NCBI RefSeq assembly: GCF_048595755.1
Contig: NZ_CP184360.1
Span: 1,178,001-1,242,000 of the forward strand
Origin: Luteococcus sp048595755
GTDB lineage: Bacteria; Actinomycetota; Actinomycetes; Propionibacteriales; Propionibacteriaceae
DNA: 64,000 bases
Direction of reading: 5' to 3'
Part shown: in pieces, positions 16,080-25,648 of the stretch
Layout: each line of letters begins with the position of its first letter
How positions within the stretch are numbered: position 1 is the first letter of the stretch
The notes under the pieces: generated by a model
What the model saw: only the letters and a program-made list of their open reading frames with translations
Database searches by the model: none
Told to the model about the DNA's origin: nothing
Position numbers and translations under genes: made by a program

Positions 16080-16721
16080 ATGAGCGAGAACCACACCGAG
16101 CCGGCACCCACCTCCGGCGACTGGCGCGAACGGTTGCGCCGCAGCAAGTACGGCAGTGGCCTGGTCTTGGCCCTCACCCTGGCGCTGGTGCTGGGCGGGG
16201 CCTGGTTGCTGGGCCGTCCCAGCGGTGAGGACGAGCCGGAGCAGGCAGCGCTCAACGGTGCCACCGCAGTGACCCTGGAGGGTGACCAGAGTGGAAGCGC
16301 CCCGGAGGTAGGCCAGCCCGCGCCCGGTTTCAGCGCGACCACGCTGGACGGCACCAAGGTCTCGCTGGCCCAGCTGAAGGGCAAGCCGGTGTGGCTGAAC
16401 TTCGGTGCCACCTGGTGCACCGCCTGTCGCGCCGAGGCGCCAGACATCGAGGCGGCGTGGAAGAAGCACCAGGCCGAGGACGTGATGGTGCTGTCGGTCT
16501 TCATCAACGAGGACCAGTCGACGATCCAGGGCTATGCCAACCGGTTGGGGCTGACCGTGCCGATGATCAGTGACCCGGAGACCACCATCGCCTCGCGCTA
16601 CCGCTCGCTGGGCATCCCGTCGCACTTCTTCATCGACCGCGACGGTGTGCTGCGCAAGAGCCACATGGGCGCCCTGACCGCGGAACAGATGGACGAGAAC
16701 CTGGCCCTCATCAAGGGCTGA
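16080..16721 (+). CDS. resA: membrane-anchored thioredoxin-like protein, ResA/TlpA type
   Basis: The 213-residue protein has a short cytoplasmic N-terminus, one membrane anchor (about 25-45) and a thioredoxin fold with redox motif WCTAC (W112, C113, C116) in NFGATWCTACRAEAPDIE. The cis-proline segment reads LGIPSHFFIDRDG. ResA reduces the heme-binding cysteines of apocytochromes using electrons from CcdA. It sits 10 bp after ccsA; ATG 16080 follows GGGGGACGAC. Confidence 0.9.
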   Translation: MSENHTEPAPTSGDWRERLRRSKYGSGLVLALTLALVLGGAWLLGRPSGEDEPEQAALNGATAVTLEGDQSGSAPEVGQPAPGFSATTLDGTKVSLAQLKGKPVWLNFGATWCTACRAEAPDIEAAWKKHQAEDVMVLSVFINEDQSTIQGYANRLGLTVPMISDPETTIASRYRSLGIPSHFFIDRDGVLRKSHMGALTAEQMDENLALIKG

Positions 16722-16830
16722 ACCTTCCTTTCCTGCGTTGTCGGCGCCATTGTCGCGGCCAATGTGATATCTGGTGGAGTGAGAAGTCCCCAAGCCAGAA
16801 GTCCCAGAGCCAACGGAGGAAGGACGGATC

Positions 16831-17718
16831 ATGAAGGACATCACCAGGATCGTCGTGGGAACCGACGGATCGCCAGAGGCCTGGAATGTGGCCAACTGGG
16901 CCGCGGGGCAGGCCGAACGCCAGCAGGTGCCCTTGCAGGTGCTGCGCTCGGTGGAGCTTCCCACGGTCGAGTCGCCCGGGGCCGAGCTGTCGCCGGCCGA
17001 GCACTGGTACTCCCCGGACGTGGTGGACGAGGTGCGTTCCCAGGCCACCGAGCAGCTCGACGGGGTGGTGGCGCGCATCCGCGACCAGTACCCCGGCATC
17101 CAGGTGGAGCGCGAACTGCTGGTGGGCCATCCCGCCCGCACCGTGCTGGACAGCACCCAGCCGGGTGACTTGTTGGTGGTGGGGCGCTCCCACATGACCG
17201 GCCTGCTGGGCCGCATGGTCGGCAGCACCACCGAGGAGGTGCTCACCCACGCCAGGGTGCCCGTCGTGGTGGTGCCGCCCACCGAGCACGACGCGACCGG
17301 TCCGGTGGTGGTCGGCGTCGACCAGAGCAGCTCGCAGGAGGCCTTCGTGGTGGCCCTGGAGTGGAGCCTGGAGCGGAACCTGCCGCTGCTGGCCGTCGCC
17401 GCCAATGACTTCGACAAGGCCTTCTGGGCGCGGCAGAGCCCGTCGCTCGCCGAGAAGCGCCGCGAGCAGTTGGAGACCGAACAGGTGCGTCTGCTGCAGC
17501 CGCTGGTGGACCAGCAGCCCGGTGCCTCGGTGCGGGTGGCCGTGGTGGACGGTGAACCGGTGACGGCGCTGCGGCAGGCATCGCAGGGAGCCAGCCTGTT
17601 GGTGGTGGGCAGCCGTGGGCGCGGTGGTTTCTCCGGCCTGCTGCTCGGCTCCACCTCGCGTTCGCTGGGCCGTGAGTGCGACGTACCGTTGCTGGTGGTG
17701 CCCAACGTCAAGGACTGA
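16831..17718 (+). CDS. tandem universal stress protein (two UspA domains)
   Basis: The 295-residue protein has two UspA domains (about 1-145 and 150-295). Each carries the ATP-binding G-x2-G-x9-G(S/T) pattern: GRSHMTGLLGRMVGST and GSRGRGGFSGLLLGST. Tandem USPs of this size are common in actinobacteria, where several respond to hypoxia and stationary phase. Location just after the nitrite/cytochrome block suits an anaerobic stress role, by inference. A good AACGGAGGAAGGACGG leader precedes the ATG at 16831. Confidence 0.92.
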   Translation: MKDITRIVVGTDGSPEAWNVANWAAGQAERQQVPLQVLRSVELPTVESPGAELSPAEHWYSPDVVDEVRSQATEQLDGVVARIRDQYPGIQVERELLVGHPARTVLDSTQPGDLLVVGRSHMTGLLGRMVGSTTEEVLTHARVPVVVVPPTEHDATGPVVVGVDQSSSQEAFVVALEWSLERNLPLLAVAANDFDKAFWARQSPSLAEKRREQLETEQVRLLQPLVDQQPGASVRVAVVDGEPVTALRQASQGASLLVVGSRGRGGFSGLLLGSTSRSLGRECDVPLLVVPNVKD

Positions 17719-17732
17719 GCAACGGGAGCAGC

Positions 17733-19541
17733 ATGGCAACGCCGATCGAGCAGTACGCCTTCCTGGGGGACCGCCACGGCAGTGCGCTGGTCTCGTCCAC
17801 GGGATCCATCGACTGGCTCTGCCTGCCGGACTTCGACTCCGCGGCCTGCATGGCCTCGCTGCTGGGCACCGAGGAGCACGGACGATGGTTGCTGGCGCCG
17901 CTGCAGCAGGATGCCGTGCTGGAGCGTCACTACCTGCCGGACAGTCTGGTGCTGGAGTCCACCTGGCGTTGTGACGATGCCGTGGTGCGGGTGCGGGAGT
18001 TCATGCCCACCGGTGATGGCCGCGCGGACCTGATCCGACGCGTGGAGTGCCTGGAGGGGCGCATCACCATGCGCCACGAATGGTCGGTGCGCCCCTGGTA
18101 CGGCCTGCGCCGTCCGCTGGTCTCGCGCAAGTCGCTCGGTGAGCTCGACGCGCTGGTGGCGGTGGACGGCCCTGACACCTTCGTGTTGCGGGGGCCGGGC
18201 CTGCCGGAGCCGGACTCGAGCGGCGCCATGAGCACCCAGTTCGAGATCTCGGCCGGTGAGTGCTGGGAATTCGACTTGGTCTGGCAGCCGTCCACCGAGC
18301 CCCTGCTGGACTCACGCACGAGTCACGGCAGCCTGCAGCGCGTCCTGGACGATTCCCGCCAGTGGCTCGAGCGGTGTTCCTACCAGGGGCCGTGGCGGGA
18401 GCAGGTGCGGACCTCCTTGGTGGTCCTGCGCCACCTGACGCATGAACGCACCGGGGGCATCGTGGCCGCCCCCACCACCTCGTTGCCGGAGGAGCCGGGT
18501 GGGGAGCGCAACTGGGACTACCGCTACTCGTGGCTGCGCGATTCCGCGTTGACGATCGAGGCGCTGTTGCGGGCCGGGATGAAGGGCCGGGTCACGCCCT
18601 GGCGCGACTGGCTGGTGCGCGCGGTGGCCGGTGATCCGGAGCACATGCAGATCATGTACCGCGTGGATGCCGGCCATGACCTGCCCGAGCGCGAACTCGA
18701 TCACCTGCCCGGCTACGGGGGCGCCCGTCCGGTGCGCATCGGCAATGGCGCCGTCGACCAGCGCCAGACCGACGTGCTGGGCGAGGTGATGCTGGCCCTG
18801 CACCAGGCCCGTCGGGCCGGGGTGGCCGAGGGCGAGCTGTCGGCGCGGCTGCAGGTGGCGCTGGTGGACGAGCTGGCCCGCCACTGGGACGAGGCCGACC
18901 ACGGAATCTGGGAGATCCGTGGCCCGGTGCGTCACTTCACCCACTCCCGGGCCATGGTCTGGGCCGCCATGGACCTGGCGATCAAGGGAGTCGAGTCCGG
19001 TGAGCTGCCGGCCCACGGCCAGGTGGCGCTGTGGCGCGAGGTTCGCGAGGCCGTGCGGGCCGAGATCGACGAGCGAGGGGTCTGCCCCCGTCGCGGCTGC
19101 TTCGTGCAGCACTACGAGACCGACGAGGTGGATGCCTCACTGCTGCAGCTGCAGCACATCGGCTTCTGCGAGGCCGACGATCCCCGCTTCGTCGCCACGG
19201 TCGAGGCGATCGAGCAGGACCTGCTGGTGGATGGCCTGGTGCTGCGCTACCGGACCAGTTCCGGGGTGGACGGGCTGGAGGGTGAGGAGCATCCCTTCGT
19301 GCTGTGCAGCTTCTGGCTGGTCTCGGCCCTGGCCGCGATCGGGCGGATCGACGACGCCCGCGCGTTGATGCAGCGCCTGGTGGATCTGGCCTCACCGCTG
19401 GGCCTCTACGGCGAGGAGGTGGGCTCGGACGGGCGCCACCACGGCAACTTCCCCCAGGCCTTCAGCCACCTGGGGCTGGTGGTGGCTGCGCATGACCTGC
19501 GGGATGCCTGGCAGGGGGCCGGGCGCGAACCCTGGTGGTGA
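17733..19541 (+). CDS. glycoside hydrolase family 15 protein (glucoamylase/trehalase-like)
   Basis: The 602-residue protein begins with the N-terminal GH15 super-sandwich region (IEQYAFLGDRHGSALVSSTG, IDWLCLPDFDS), followed by an (alpha/alpha)6 catalytic domain with ERNWDYRYSWLRDSALTIEA and WEIRGPVRHFTHSRAMVW. Actinobacterial members of this layout include trehalases and glucoamylases; the exact glucoside is not readable from sequence. ATG 17733 with GGGAGC upstream gives a normal N-terminus; the reading frame extends into the universal stress gene only as an artefact. It is likely cotranscribed with the USP gene, 14 bp away. Confidence 0.88.
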   Translation: MATPIEQYAFLGDRHGSALVSSTGSIDWLCLPDFDSAACMASLLGTEEHGRWLLAPLQQDAVLERHYLPDSLVLESTWRCDDAVVRVREFMPTGDGRADLIRRVECLEGRITMRHEWSVRPWYGLRRPLVSRKSLGELDALVAVDGPDTFVLRGPGLPEPDSSGAMSTQFEISAGECWEFDLVWQPSTEPLLDSRTSHGSLQRVLDDSRQWLERCSYQGPWREQVRTSLVVLRHLTHERTGGIVAAPTTSLPEEPGGERNWDYRYSWLRDSALTIEALLRAGMKGRVTPWRDWLVRAVAGDPEHMQIMYRVDAGHDLPERELDHLPGYGGARPVRIGNGAVDQRQTDVLGEVMLALHQARRAGVAEGELSARLQVALVDELARHWDEADHGIWEIRGPVRHFTHSRAMVWAAMDLAIKGVESGELPAHGQVALWREVREAVRAEIDERGVCPRRGCFVQHYETDEVDASLLQLQHIGFCEADDPRFVATVEAIEQDLLVDGLVLRYRTSSGVDGLEGEEHPFVLCSFWLVSALAAIGRIDDARALMQRLVDLASPLGLYGEEVGSDGRHHGNFPQAFSHLGLVVAAHDLRDAWQGAGREPWW

Positions 19542-19559
19542 GCGTCAGGCCCGGTCGGG

Positions 19560-20834
19560 TCAGGAAGCGCTGACCGAACGGGCGCCCACCGGGCTGTGAC
19601 CAGCCTCGTCGTCCTGGACGAGCTGGTCGCCTGACTTGTCTTCGTCATCGGACTCATCCCGACGTGACAGCGTGCCCAGCTCGGGGAAGCGGTCATCGTC
19701 ATTGAGGTAGCGCAGCCACGCCATCACCACGGCCATCACCGGCACGGCCAGCAGCGCGCCGGGCAGGTTCCACAGGTAGCCCGCCAGGCTCACCCCGATG
19801 ATCACGGCGTAGGGGTGCAGTGAGACGGCCTTGCCCATCAGCAGGGGCTGCAGCACATTGCCCTCGAGCTGCTGCACCAGCAACACCACCAGCAGCATCA
19901 GCAGGGCCGTGGTGAGTCCCTTGGCGAACAGTGCGATGCCCACGGCGATCACTCCCGAGACGATCGCGCCCAGGAAGGGGACGAAGGAGGCGACGAAGAC
20001 CAGCATGGCCACCGGCACCGCGAAGGGCACGCCCAGCACCACGCAACCCAGCCAGATGCCCAGCGCGTCGATCGCGGCGACCGCCACGGCGGTGCGGGCG
20101 TAGAGCTCCAGGCTGCGCCAGCTGCGACGCGAGGCCTCCAGCTGGCGGGCACGCGAGCGGTGCGGCACCAGCCACAGCACGCTGCGCCAGATGGCCGGGC
20201 CATCGCCCAGGAAGAAGAAGGCACTCACCACCACCAGCAGGACCATGGCGCCCACCTCGGTCACCGATCCGCTGAACTTCATGGCCGTCTGGGCGATGCC
20301 CTGGCTGTTGCTCGCCAGCCATTCCTGCCCCTTGTTGACGCCCTCCTGCAGCTGCGCGTCGTCGACGTGCAGCGGCCCGTCGCGCAGCCACTCCGCGGTG
20401 GCCGACAGTGATTCCTGCGCCAGCCGGGTGATGCTGCCCATCTGCCGCACCATGGTGCGGGTGGCGAGCGTCACCAGGGTGGCCACCGCCGCCATCAGGG
20501 TGATCAGGCACAGCCCGCCGGCCAGGTAGCGGTTCAGGCCCAACCGGCCGTGCAGCCAGCGAACCGATGGGGTCAACAGGGCCGTGACCAGCATGGCGAC
20601 GGCCATCGGCACCAGTGCGAAGCGGGTCTGGCCTACCACCCACAGGGCCACCCAGGCGCAGGCGACGGCGACGAGGGCGGGGACTCCGAATCTCAGGGCC
20701 AGTTCGAGGCCGCGGGGCATCCTGTCCTGGAGTGAGGGTTCCTGGGCGCTGTACACGGCCACCACTGTGCCGGGCCGCATCGGTGGATTCCATCCCACCG
20801 GCGGGAACCCACCCTTGGGGATGGGCGAGTTCAT
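19560..20834 (-). CDS. AI-2E transporter family (PerM/YdiK-type) permease
   Basis: The 424-residue membrane protein has about eight membrane segments in the AI-2E/PerM pattern: two near the N-terminus (about 45-85), one at about 105-125, then a soluble stretch and a C-terminal block containing GVPFAVPVAMLVFVASFVPF and LHPYAVIIGVSLAGYLWNLP. Named for AI-2 export, the family includes Na+(Li+)/H+ antiporters and carriers of unknown substrate. Its convergent neighbour GH15 ends 18 bp away; on the other side it is divergent from the Mrp operon. The start at ATG 20834 lacks a clear ribosome-binding site, so a start nearer residue 39 (MPRGLELAL) is possible. Confidence 0.85.
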   Translation of the reverse strand: MNSPIPKGGFPPVGWNPPMRPGTVVAVYSAQEPSLQDRMPRGLELALRFGVPALVAVACAWVALWVVGQTRFALVPMAVAMLVTALLTPSVRWLHGRLGLNRYLAGGLCLITLMAAVATLVTLATRTMVRQMGSITRLAQESLSATAEWLRDGPLHVDDAQLQEGVNKGQEWLASNSQGIAQTAMKFSGSVTEVGAMVLLVVVSAFFFLGDGPAIWRSVLWLVPHRSRARQLEASRRSWRSLELYARTAVAVAAIDALGIWLGCVVLGVPFAVPVAMLVFVASFVPFLGAIVSGVIAVGIALFAKGLTTALLMLLVVLLVQQLEGNVLQPLLMGKAVSLHPYAVIIGVSLAGYLWNLPGALLAVPVMAVVMAWLRYLNDDDRFPELGTLSRRDESDDEDKSGDQLVQDDEAGHSPVGARSVSAS

Positions 20835-20958
20835 CGCAGGGCGGACGTGGACGGACCCCGTAGGCTTGCCCGCGTCTCATAGAATCAGACAAGAACCCCG
20901 ATACTCCCAAGGCGACGCCTGCACCCCTGTCTGGCTGCGCTCGCCCGAAAGGACCACT

Positions 20959-23751
20959 GTGGCCCTACCCCTGCTCGTCGCCAGCCTGTTCGGGCTGTCC
21001 CTGCTCGGAGCCGTCGTCGGACAGTCGTGGGGACGTCAGGCCGGATGGCTGATGAGTGCGGGGCTTGCCGTGGCCGCCGGGGTGGTCGGCTGGCTTGCGG
21101 TGACCCAGCCCGGGCTGGCCTGGGACATCCCGTGGATCCCGCAGCTGGGAGTCTCGCTCGCCCTGAGGCTTGACGGGCTGGCCGTGCTCTTCACCCTGGT
21201 GGTGCTGGTCATCGGTGCCCTGGTGATGGCCTATTCGGTGAACTACCTCAAGGACGGCCCGCACGGCCGCTTCTACAGCCTGCTGGTGGCCTTTGCCGCG
21301 TCGATGACCGGGCTCGTGCTGGCCGAAGACCTGCTCCTGCTGTGGGTGATGTGGGAGTTCACCACCATCTGCTCCTTCCTGCTCATCGCCCAGTCGGGTG
21401 ACAAGGGCATCCGCCCCGCCGTGCGCACCTTCGTGCTCACCGCCGCCGGTGGGCTGTGCCTGCTGGCCGCCGTCGCCGTCGCCCGCTACGCCACCGGCAC
21501 CCTCACCCTGGCCGAGGTCTTGCAGCACGACTCGTGGGCGGGCCACGAGCAGCTGCTGGTGGTGGCCGCGGTGCTGGTGGCCGTGGCGGCCTTCACCAAG
21601 TGCGCCCAGTTCCCCTTCCACTACTGGCTGCCCGACGCGATGGTGGCCTCCACCCCGGTGAGCGCCTACCTGCACGCCGCGGCCATGGTGAAGGCGGGCA
21701 TCTTCCTGCTGGTGCGCTTCTCGACGCTCTTCGCCGGCCTGGCCGTGTGGGACTGGTCGCTGCTGCTGACCGGCCTGTTCACCGCCCTGCTGGGGGCAAC
21801 ACTGGCCATGCAGCGCTTCGACATGAAGGAACTGCTGGCCTACTCCACCATCAGCCAGCTCGGTTTCCTGGTGGCGACCATCGGCATCGGCAGCAGCTAC
21901 GCCGTCATTGGCGCCCTCACCCACGTGGTGGCCCACGCCCTGTTCAAGTCCGCCCTGTTCATGGGGGTCGGCGTCATCGACGAGCAGACCGGCACCCGAG
22001 ACATCCGCAAGCTGCGGGGCCTGTGGAAGTCGATGCCCGTCACCTCCGCCGCCCTGGTGGTGGCCGCCGCGGCCATGGCCGGCATCCCGCCGCTGTTCGG
22101 CTTCGTCAGCAAGGAGGCGCTCTTCGGTGCGATGACGGGGATGCCGGTGGCGCTGGCCGTCCCCGTCGGACTTTCCGCCGTGCTGGCTGCCACCCTCACC
22201 TTCGCCTACTGCGGGCGACTGCTGGTGTACACCCTGCCCGGTGGCCGCATGGAGAATGCTCCCAGCGACGGCCCGGTCAGCATGCTGGCCCCCGTCGTGA
22301 TCGCCTCCTTCGCCGGCATCGTGTTCGGCCCCTTCGCCGGCGCGCTGGACCCGATGCTCAGCGATGCCGCCAGCGAGGTCACCGGCCAGGCCGAACATGC
22401 CCACCTCACCTTGTGGCACGGGTTCAACTGGGCCCTGGGCATGTCGGTCGCGGTGATCGTGCTGGGCTGCCTGGCCGTGGCGGCCCGCGAACGGCTCGAA
22501 CCTTTCTTCGGGCGTGTCCACACCCCGTTCAGCGGTGTGAAGACCGTCGACACGGCCCGCACCGTCATGGTGGGCAGCGCCTACCGGCTGGGCACCATCA
22601 CCCGCACCGATTCGCCCAGCCGTCACCTGGGGGCAGGCCTGGCCGCCCTCATCGTGTTGGTGGTGGTCTCGGTCTTCAACTCCGGCCTGTTCCCGATGCC
22701 GCAGGACTCCGAACGTCCCTATGACTGGTTCATCGCGGTGCTGGTGTGGGTCGGTGTGGGCTTCACCATCCTGGGCCGCAGCCGTGTGGCGCTGGTGACC
22801 ACCGTCGGCATCACCGGGTTCTCGGTGGCGCTGTTGCTGTTCAAGCTGGGCGCTCCCGACGTCGCCCTCACCCAGCTGCTGGTGGAGATCCTCACCGTCG
22901 TGATGCTGGTGTTGTTGCTGGGGCGCCTGCCGCGCGCCTTCCACCGCACTGGCCGACGCGGCATTGCACTGGCCGGTGCGCTCGGTGCGCTCACCGGGCT
23001 GGTCGGCTTCCTGCTGGCCTGGAACCTGCAGGCCGACGCCCGCGTCTCCGACGTGGGGCAGTGGTACCTGGCCAATGCCGAGCGCCTGACCGGCGGCAGC
23101 AATGTGGTCAACACCATCCTGGTGGACTTCCGCGCCCTGGACACCTTCGGTGAGCTGTGCGTGCTGGGCGTGACCGCCATGGCCATCCTGGTGGCCCTGG
23201 AGGCGCGTGGACTGCTGCCGCAACGCGCCCACCTGTACACCGTCGGCAAGGGCAACCCCGCCCTGGATGCGCACGACAACAACATCACCCTGCAGGTGGT
23301 CAGCCGCGTCGTCGGGCCGGTGCTGGTGATCCTGTCGGTGTGGCTCTACTTCCGCGGGCACTACAACCCCGGCGGTGGCTTCATCGCGGCCCTGATGATG
23401 GGTGCCGCGCTGTGCCTGGTCTACCTGGCCCACGGACGCAATGCGAAGGTGCTCGACATTCCCGCCATGCTGCTGGTCAGCGTCGGCATCCTGACCAGCG
23501 TCGGCACCGGTCTGCTTGGCTACACCAAGGGCTCCTTCCTCACGCCGATCAAGTGGCACGTGGGCCCCTTCGACATCTCCAGCGTGCTGCTCTTCGACCT
23601 GGGCGTCTTCCTGGCCGTGGTCGGCCTGATGCTCTCGGCACTGGCCCGCCTGGGCGAGGCCGGCAGCCGCACGCCGCCGCTGCGTCAACCCGGGCCGGTC
23701 AAGACCCGCACCGGTGGCGCCTACATCCACATTGCGGGAGGCGATCACTGA
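20959..23751 (+). CDS. mrpA: Mrp-type Na+/H+ antiporter subunits A and B fused
   Basis: The 930-residue protein contains a full MrpA (NuoL-like proton channel, QFPFHYWLPDAMVASTPVSA, HAAAMVKAGIFLLVRFS and HVVAHALFKSALFMGVG in the first 330 residues), a DUF4040 segment, and from about residue 770 an MrpB domain (HDNNITLQVVSRVVGPVLV, GHYNPGGGFIAALMMGAALC). A/B fusion is known in some Mrp systems. The complex exports Na+ (or other cations) in exchange for H+ and supports pH and salt tolerance. The start is GTG 20959 with AAAGG upstream; the open frame before it has no protein character. A TAGAAT -10-like box is near 20880, but no matching -35 is clear. Confidence 0.93.
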   Translation: MALPLLVASLFGLSLLGAVVGQSWGRQAGWLMSAGLAVAAGVVGWLAVTQPGLAWDIPWIPQLGVSLALRLDGLAVLFTLVVLVIGALVMAYSVNYLKDGPHGRFYSLLVAFAASMTGLVLAEDLLLLWVMWEFTTICSFLLIAQSGDKGIRPAVRTFVLTAAGGLCLLAAVAVARYATGTLTLAEVLQHDSWAGHEQLLVVAAVLVAVAAFTKCAQFPFHYWLPDAMVASTPVSAYLHAAAMVKAGIFLLVRFSTLFAGLAVWDWSLLLTGLFTALLGATLAMQRFDMKELLAYSTISQLGFLVATIGIGSSYAVIGALTHVVAHALFKSALFMGVGVIDEQTGTRDIRKLRGLWKSMPVTSAALVVAAAAMAGIPPLFGFVSKEALFGAMTGMPVALAVPVGLSAVLAATLTFAYCGRLLVYTLPGGRMENAPSDGPVSMLAPVVIASFAGIVFGPFAGALDPMLSDAASEVTGQAEHAHLTLWHGFNWALGMSVAVIVLGCLAVAARERLEPFFGRVHTPFSGVKTVDTARTVMVGSAYRLGTITRTDSPSRHLGAGLAALIVLVVVSVFNSGLFPMPQDSERPYDWFIAVLVWVGVGFTILGRSRVALVTTVGITGFSVALLLFKLGAPDVALTQLLVEILTVVMLVLLLGRLPRAFHRTGRRGIALAGALGALTGLVGFLLAWNLQADARVSDVGQWYLANAERLTGGSNVVNTILVDFRALDTFGELCVLGVTAMAILVALEARGLLPQRAHLYTVGKGNPALDAHDNNITLQVVSRVVGPVLVILSVWLYFRGHYNPGGGFIAALMMGAALCLVYLAHGRNAKVLDIPAMLLVSVGILTSVGTGLLGYTKGSFLTPIKWHVGPFDISSVLLFDLGVFLAVVGLMLSALARLGEAGSRTPPLRQPGPVKTRTGGAYIHIAGGDH

Positions 23752-24173
23752 TGGCCATTGCACTGATCGTCGCCGCCCTGTTCGGTGGTGGCGCCTACAT
23801 GGTGATGCGGCGCGGCATGCTGCGCGTGGTGGTGGGCTTCATCCTGATCAGCCACGGCGTCAACGTCCTGTTGGTGGCTGCTGGTGACGTCTCGCGTCGT
23901 CAGGCCGCGATCGGCGACTATGACCCGGCCACGGTGGCCGATCCCGTGCCGCAGGCCTTCGTGCTCACCGCCATCGTCATCGCCTTCGCGATCACCGTGC
24001 TGCTGCTGGTGCTCGCCGTGGTGGGCGACGGCGACGACGACACCCTGATCGACATCACCGGACGAGAAATGGAGTCTCCCTCGCTGATCCAGCACGACGA
24101 CCACGCCGTCGGACGCAAGCACGAACACTCCGACTGGCATTCCTACATCGACCGGACGGACGCCGAACAGTGA
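23751..24173 (+). CDS. mrpC: Mrp antiporter subunit C
   Basis: The 140-residue NuoK-like subunit has three membrane helices, with MRRGMLRVVVGFILISHGVN and PVPQAFVLTAIVIAFAITV being typical of MrpC. Its C-terminal extension of about 40 charged residues rich in His and Asp (HDDHAVGRKHEHSDWHSYID) is longer than in many homologues. ATG 23751 overlaps the mrpAB stop by one base and the gene overlaps mrpD by 4 bp. Confidence 0.93.
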   Translation: MAIALIVAALFGGGAYMVMRRGMLRVVVGFILISHGVNVLLVAAGDVSRRQAAIGDYDPATVADPVPQAFVLTAIVIAFAITVLLLVLAVVGDGDDDTLIDITGREMESPSLIQHDDHAVGRKHEHSDWHSYIDRTDAEQ

Positions 24174-25648
24174 GCCCCGCCCTTCTTCCGCTGCTGGTGG
24201 CCGTCCCGCTGGGCGTGGCCGCGCTGCTCATCTTCCTGCGTCCCCCTGCCGCGGTGCGCATCATCGTCATGATGGCCGTGCTGCTGGGGCAGTGTGCCTT
24301 CGGTGCGGTCCACTTGTGGCAGCTGCGCGACGGCGGCACCATCGCCCACGGCGTCGGCCTGTGGCCCGCCGGGGTGGCGATTCCCTTTGCGATGGACACC
24401 TTCAGCGCCCTGATGCTGACCGTCACCATGCTGCTGATGGTGGTCTGTGCCTGGCTCGGCATCCACGCCGGGGTGGCGGTGGAGCCCTACTTCACCCCGT
24501 TGGTGTTGGTGCTGGCCGCAGGGGTCAGCGGTGCGCTGGTGACCGCCGACATGTTCAACCTGTTCGTCTTCATCGAGGTGATGCTGCTGCCCTCCTATGC
24601 GCTGATGATCATGGCGCACCGCGGCCAGGGCAAGCTGATGCAGGTGACCGCCACTCGCATCTACGTGGTGGTCAACCTGTTCGCCTCCAACCTGATGCTG
24701 TTGGGCGTGGGCCTGCTCTACGGTGCCTCCGGCAGCGTCAACATGGGCGAGTTGGCCGGGCGCGGCATCGAGACGGCCCGCACCGAGCTGGCCGGCAGCA
24801 TCGTGCTGCTGGCGCTGTGCATCAAGGCCGCCGTCGTGCCGGTGCACGGTTGGGTGGGGCGCACCTATCCCCACATGTCGCCCACCATCTCGGCGATGTT
24901 CTCGGGCCTGCACACCAAGGTGGCCATCTACGCCATGTACCGGGTCTTCTCGGTGGTCTTCGGCGGTTGGCCCGCCGCCGGCAGCGTGCTCATGGTGCTG
25001 TTCTGCCTGTCCATGCTGCTGGGTGGTCTGCTGCCGCTGGGCGAGACTGACGCGCGGGCGGTGCTCACCGTCGGCATGATCTCGCAGATCGGCTATGTGC
25101 TGGCCGGGCTGGCCCTGTTCACGCCGGCCGGCATCGCCGCGGGCGTCTTCTACCTGGTGCACAACATGGTGGTGAAGACCTCGCTGCTGTGCTCGATCGG
25201 CGCGGTGGAGATGACCTACGGCCGTTCCCCGCTGGGGCAGGTGCGGGGGCTGTTGAGCCGCGAACGGGTCACCGCGCTGGTCTTCTTCGCCGCCGCCGTC
25301 TCGCTGGTGGGCATGCCACCGATGTCGGGTTTCGTCGCCAAGTTCGCCATCGTCACCGCCGCCTTCGACGCCGAGCGGTGGCTGGTCGGTGGTCTGGCGA
25401 TCGGCGTCAGCGCCCTGACCCTGATGGCCATGATGAAGATCTGGGGTTCGATGTTCCTCGGGTCGGTCGACGAGGAGGACGACGACGGTCCGCGGATTGG
25501 CTGGGGCCTGATCGGCCCCGCCCTGCTGCTGCTGGTGGTCAGCCTGGTGCTGGGGCTGGGCGGGCAGGGCCTGATGCATCTGGGTGAGGCTGTGGCCCAC
25601 AACCTGCTGGAGCCCACCGACTATGCAAGGGCGGTGTCGGGACGATGA
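24170..25648 (+). CDS. mrpD: Mrp antiporter subunit D
   Basis: The 492-residue NuoM/NuoN-like subunit has about 14 membrane helices. Key regions are DMFNLFVFIEVMLLPSYALM (conserved Glu of the proton path), IKAAVVPVHGWVGRTYPHMS and the helix with SGLHTKVAIYAMYRVF containing the conserved Lys. The start is GTG 24170 overlapping the mrpC stop by four bases. It carries the proton- or cation-translocating channel partnering MrpA. Confidence 0.93.
   Translation: MSPALLPLLVAVPLGVAALLIFLRPPAAVRIIVMMAVLLGQCAFGAVHLWQLRDGGTIAHGVGLWPAGVAIPFAMDTFSALMLTVTMLLMVVCAWLGIHAGVAVEPYFTPLVLVLAAGVSGALVTADMFNLFVFIEVMLLPSYALMIMAHRGQGKLMQVTATRIYVVVNLFASNLMLLGVGLLYGASGSVNMGELAGRGIETARTELAGSIVLLALCIKAAVVPVHGWVGRTYPHMSPTISAMFSGLHTKVAIYAMYRVFSVVFGGWPAAGSVLMVLFCLSMLLGGLLPLGETDARAVLTVGMISQIGYVLAGLALFTPAGIAAGVFYLVHNMVVKTSLLCSIGAVEMTYGRSPLGQVRGLLSRERVTALVFFAAAVSLVGMPPMSGFVAKFAIVTAAFDAERWLVGGLAIGVSALTLMAMMKIWGSMFLGSVDEEDDDGPRIGWGLIGPALLLLVVSLVLGLGGQGLMHLGEAVAHNLLEPTDYARAVSGR

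Noticed and set aside
20965..23763. 932-residue open frame on the minus strand opposite mrpAB
   Set aside because: It is His/Gln/Gly-rich, non-globular antisense of a strongly conserved membrane protein gene.
24143..25600. 485-residue minus-strand frame opposite mrpD
   Set aside because: It is a His/Gln-rich antisense product with no recognisable motif.
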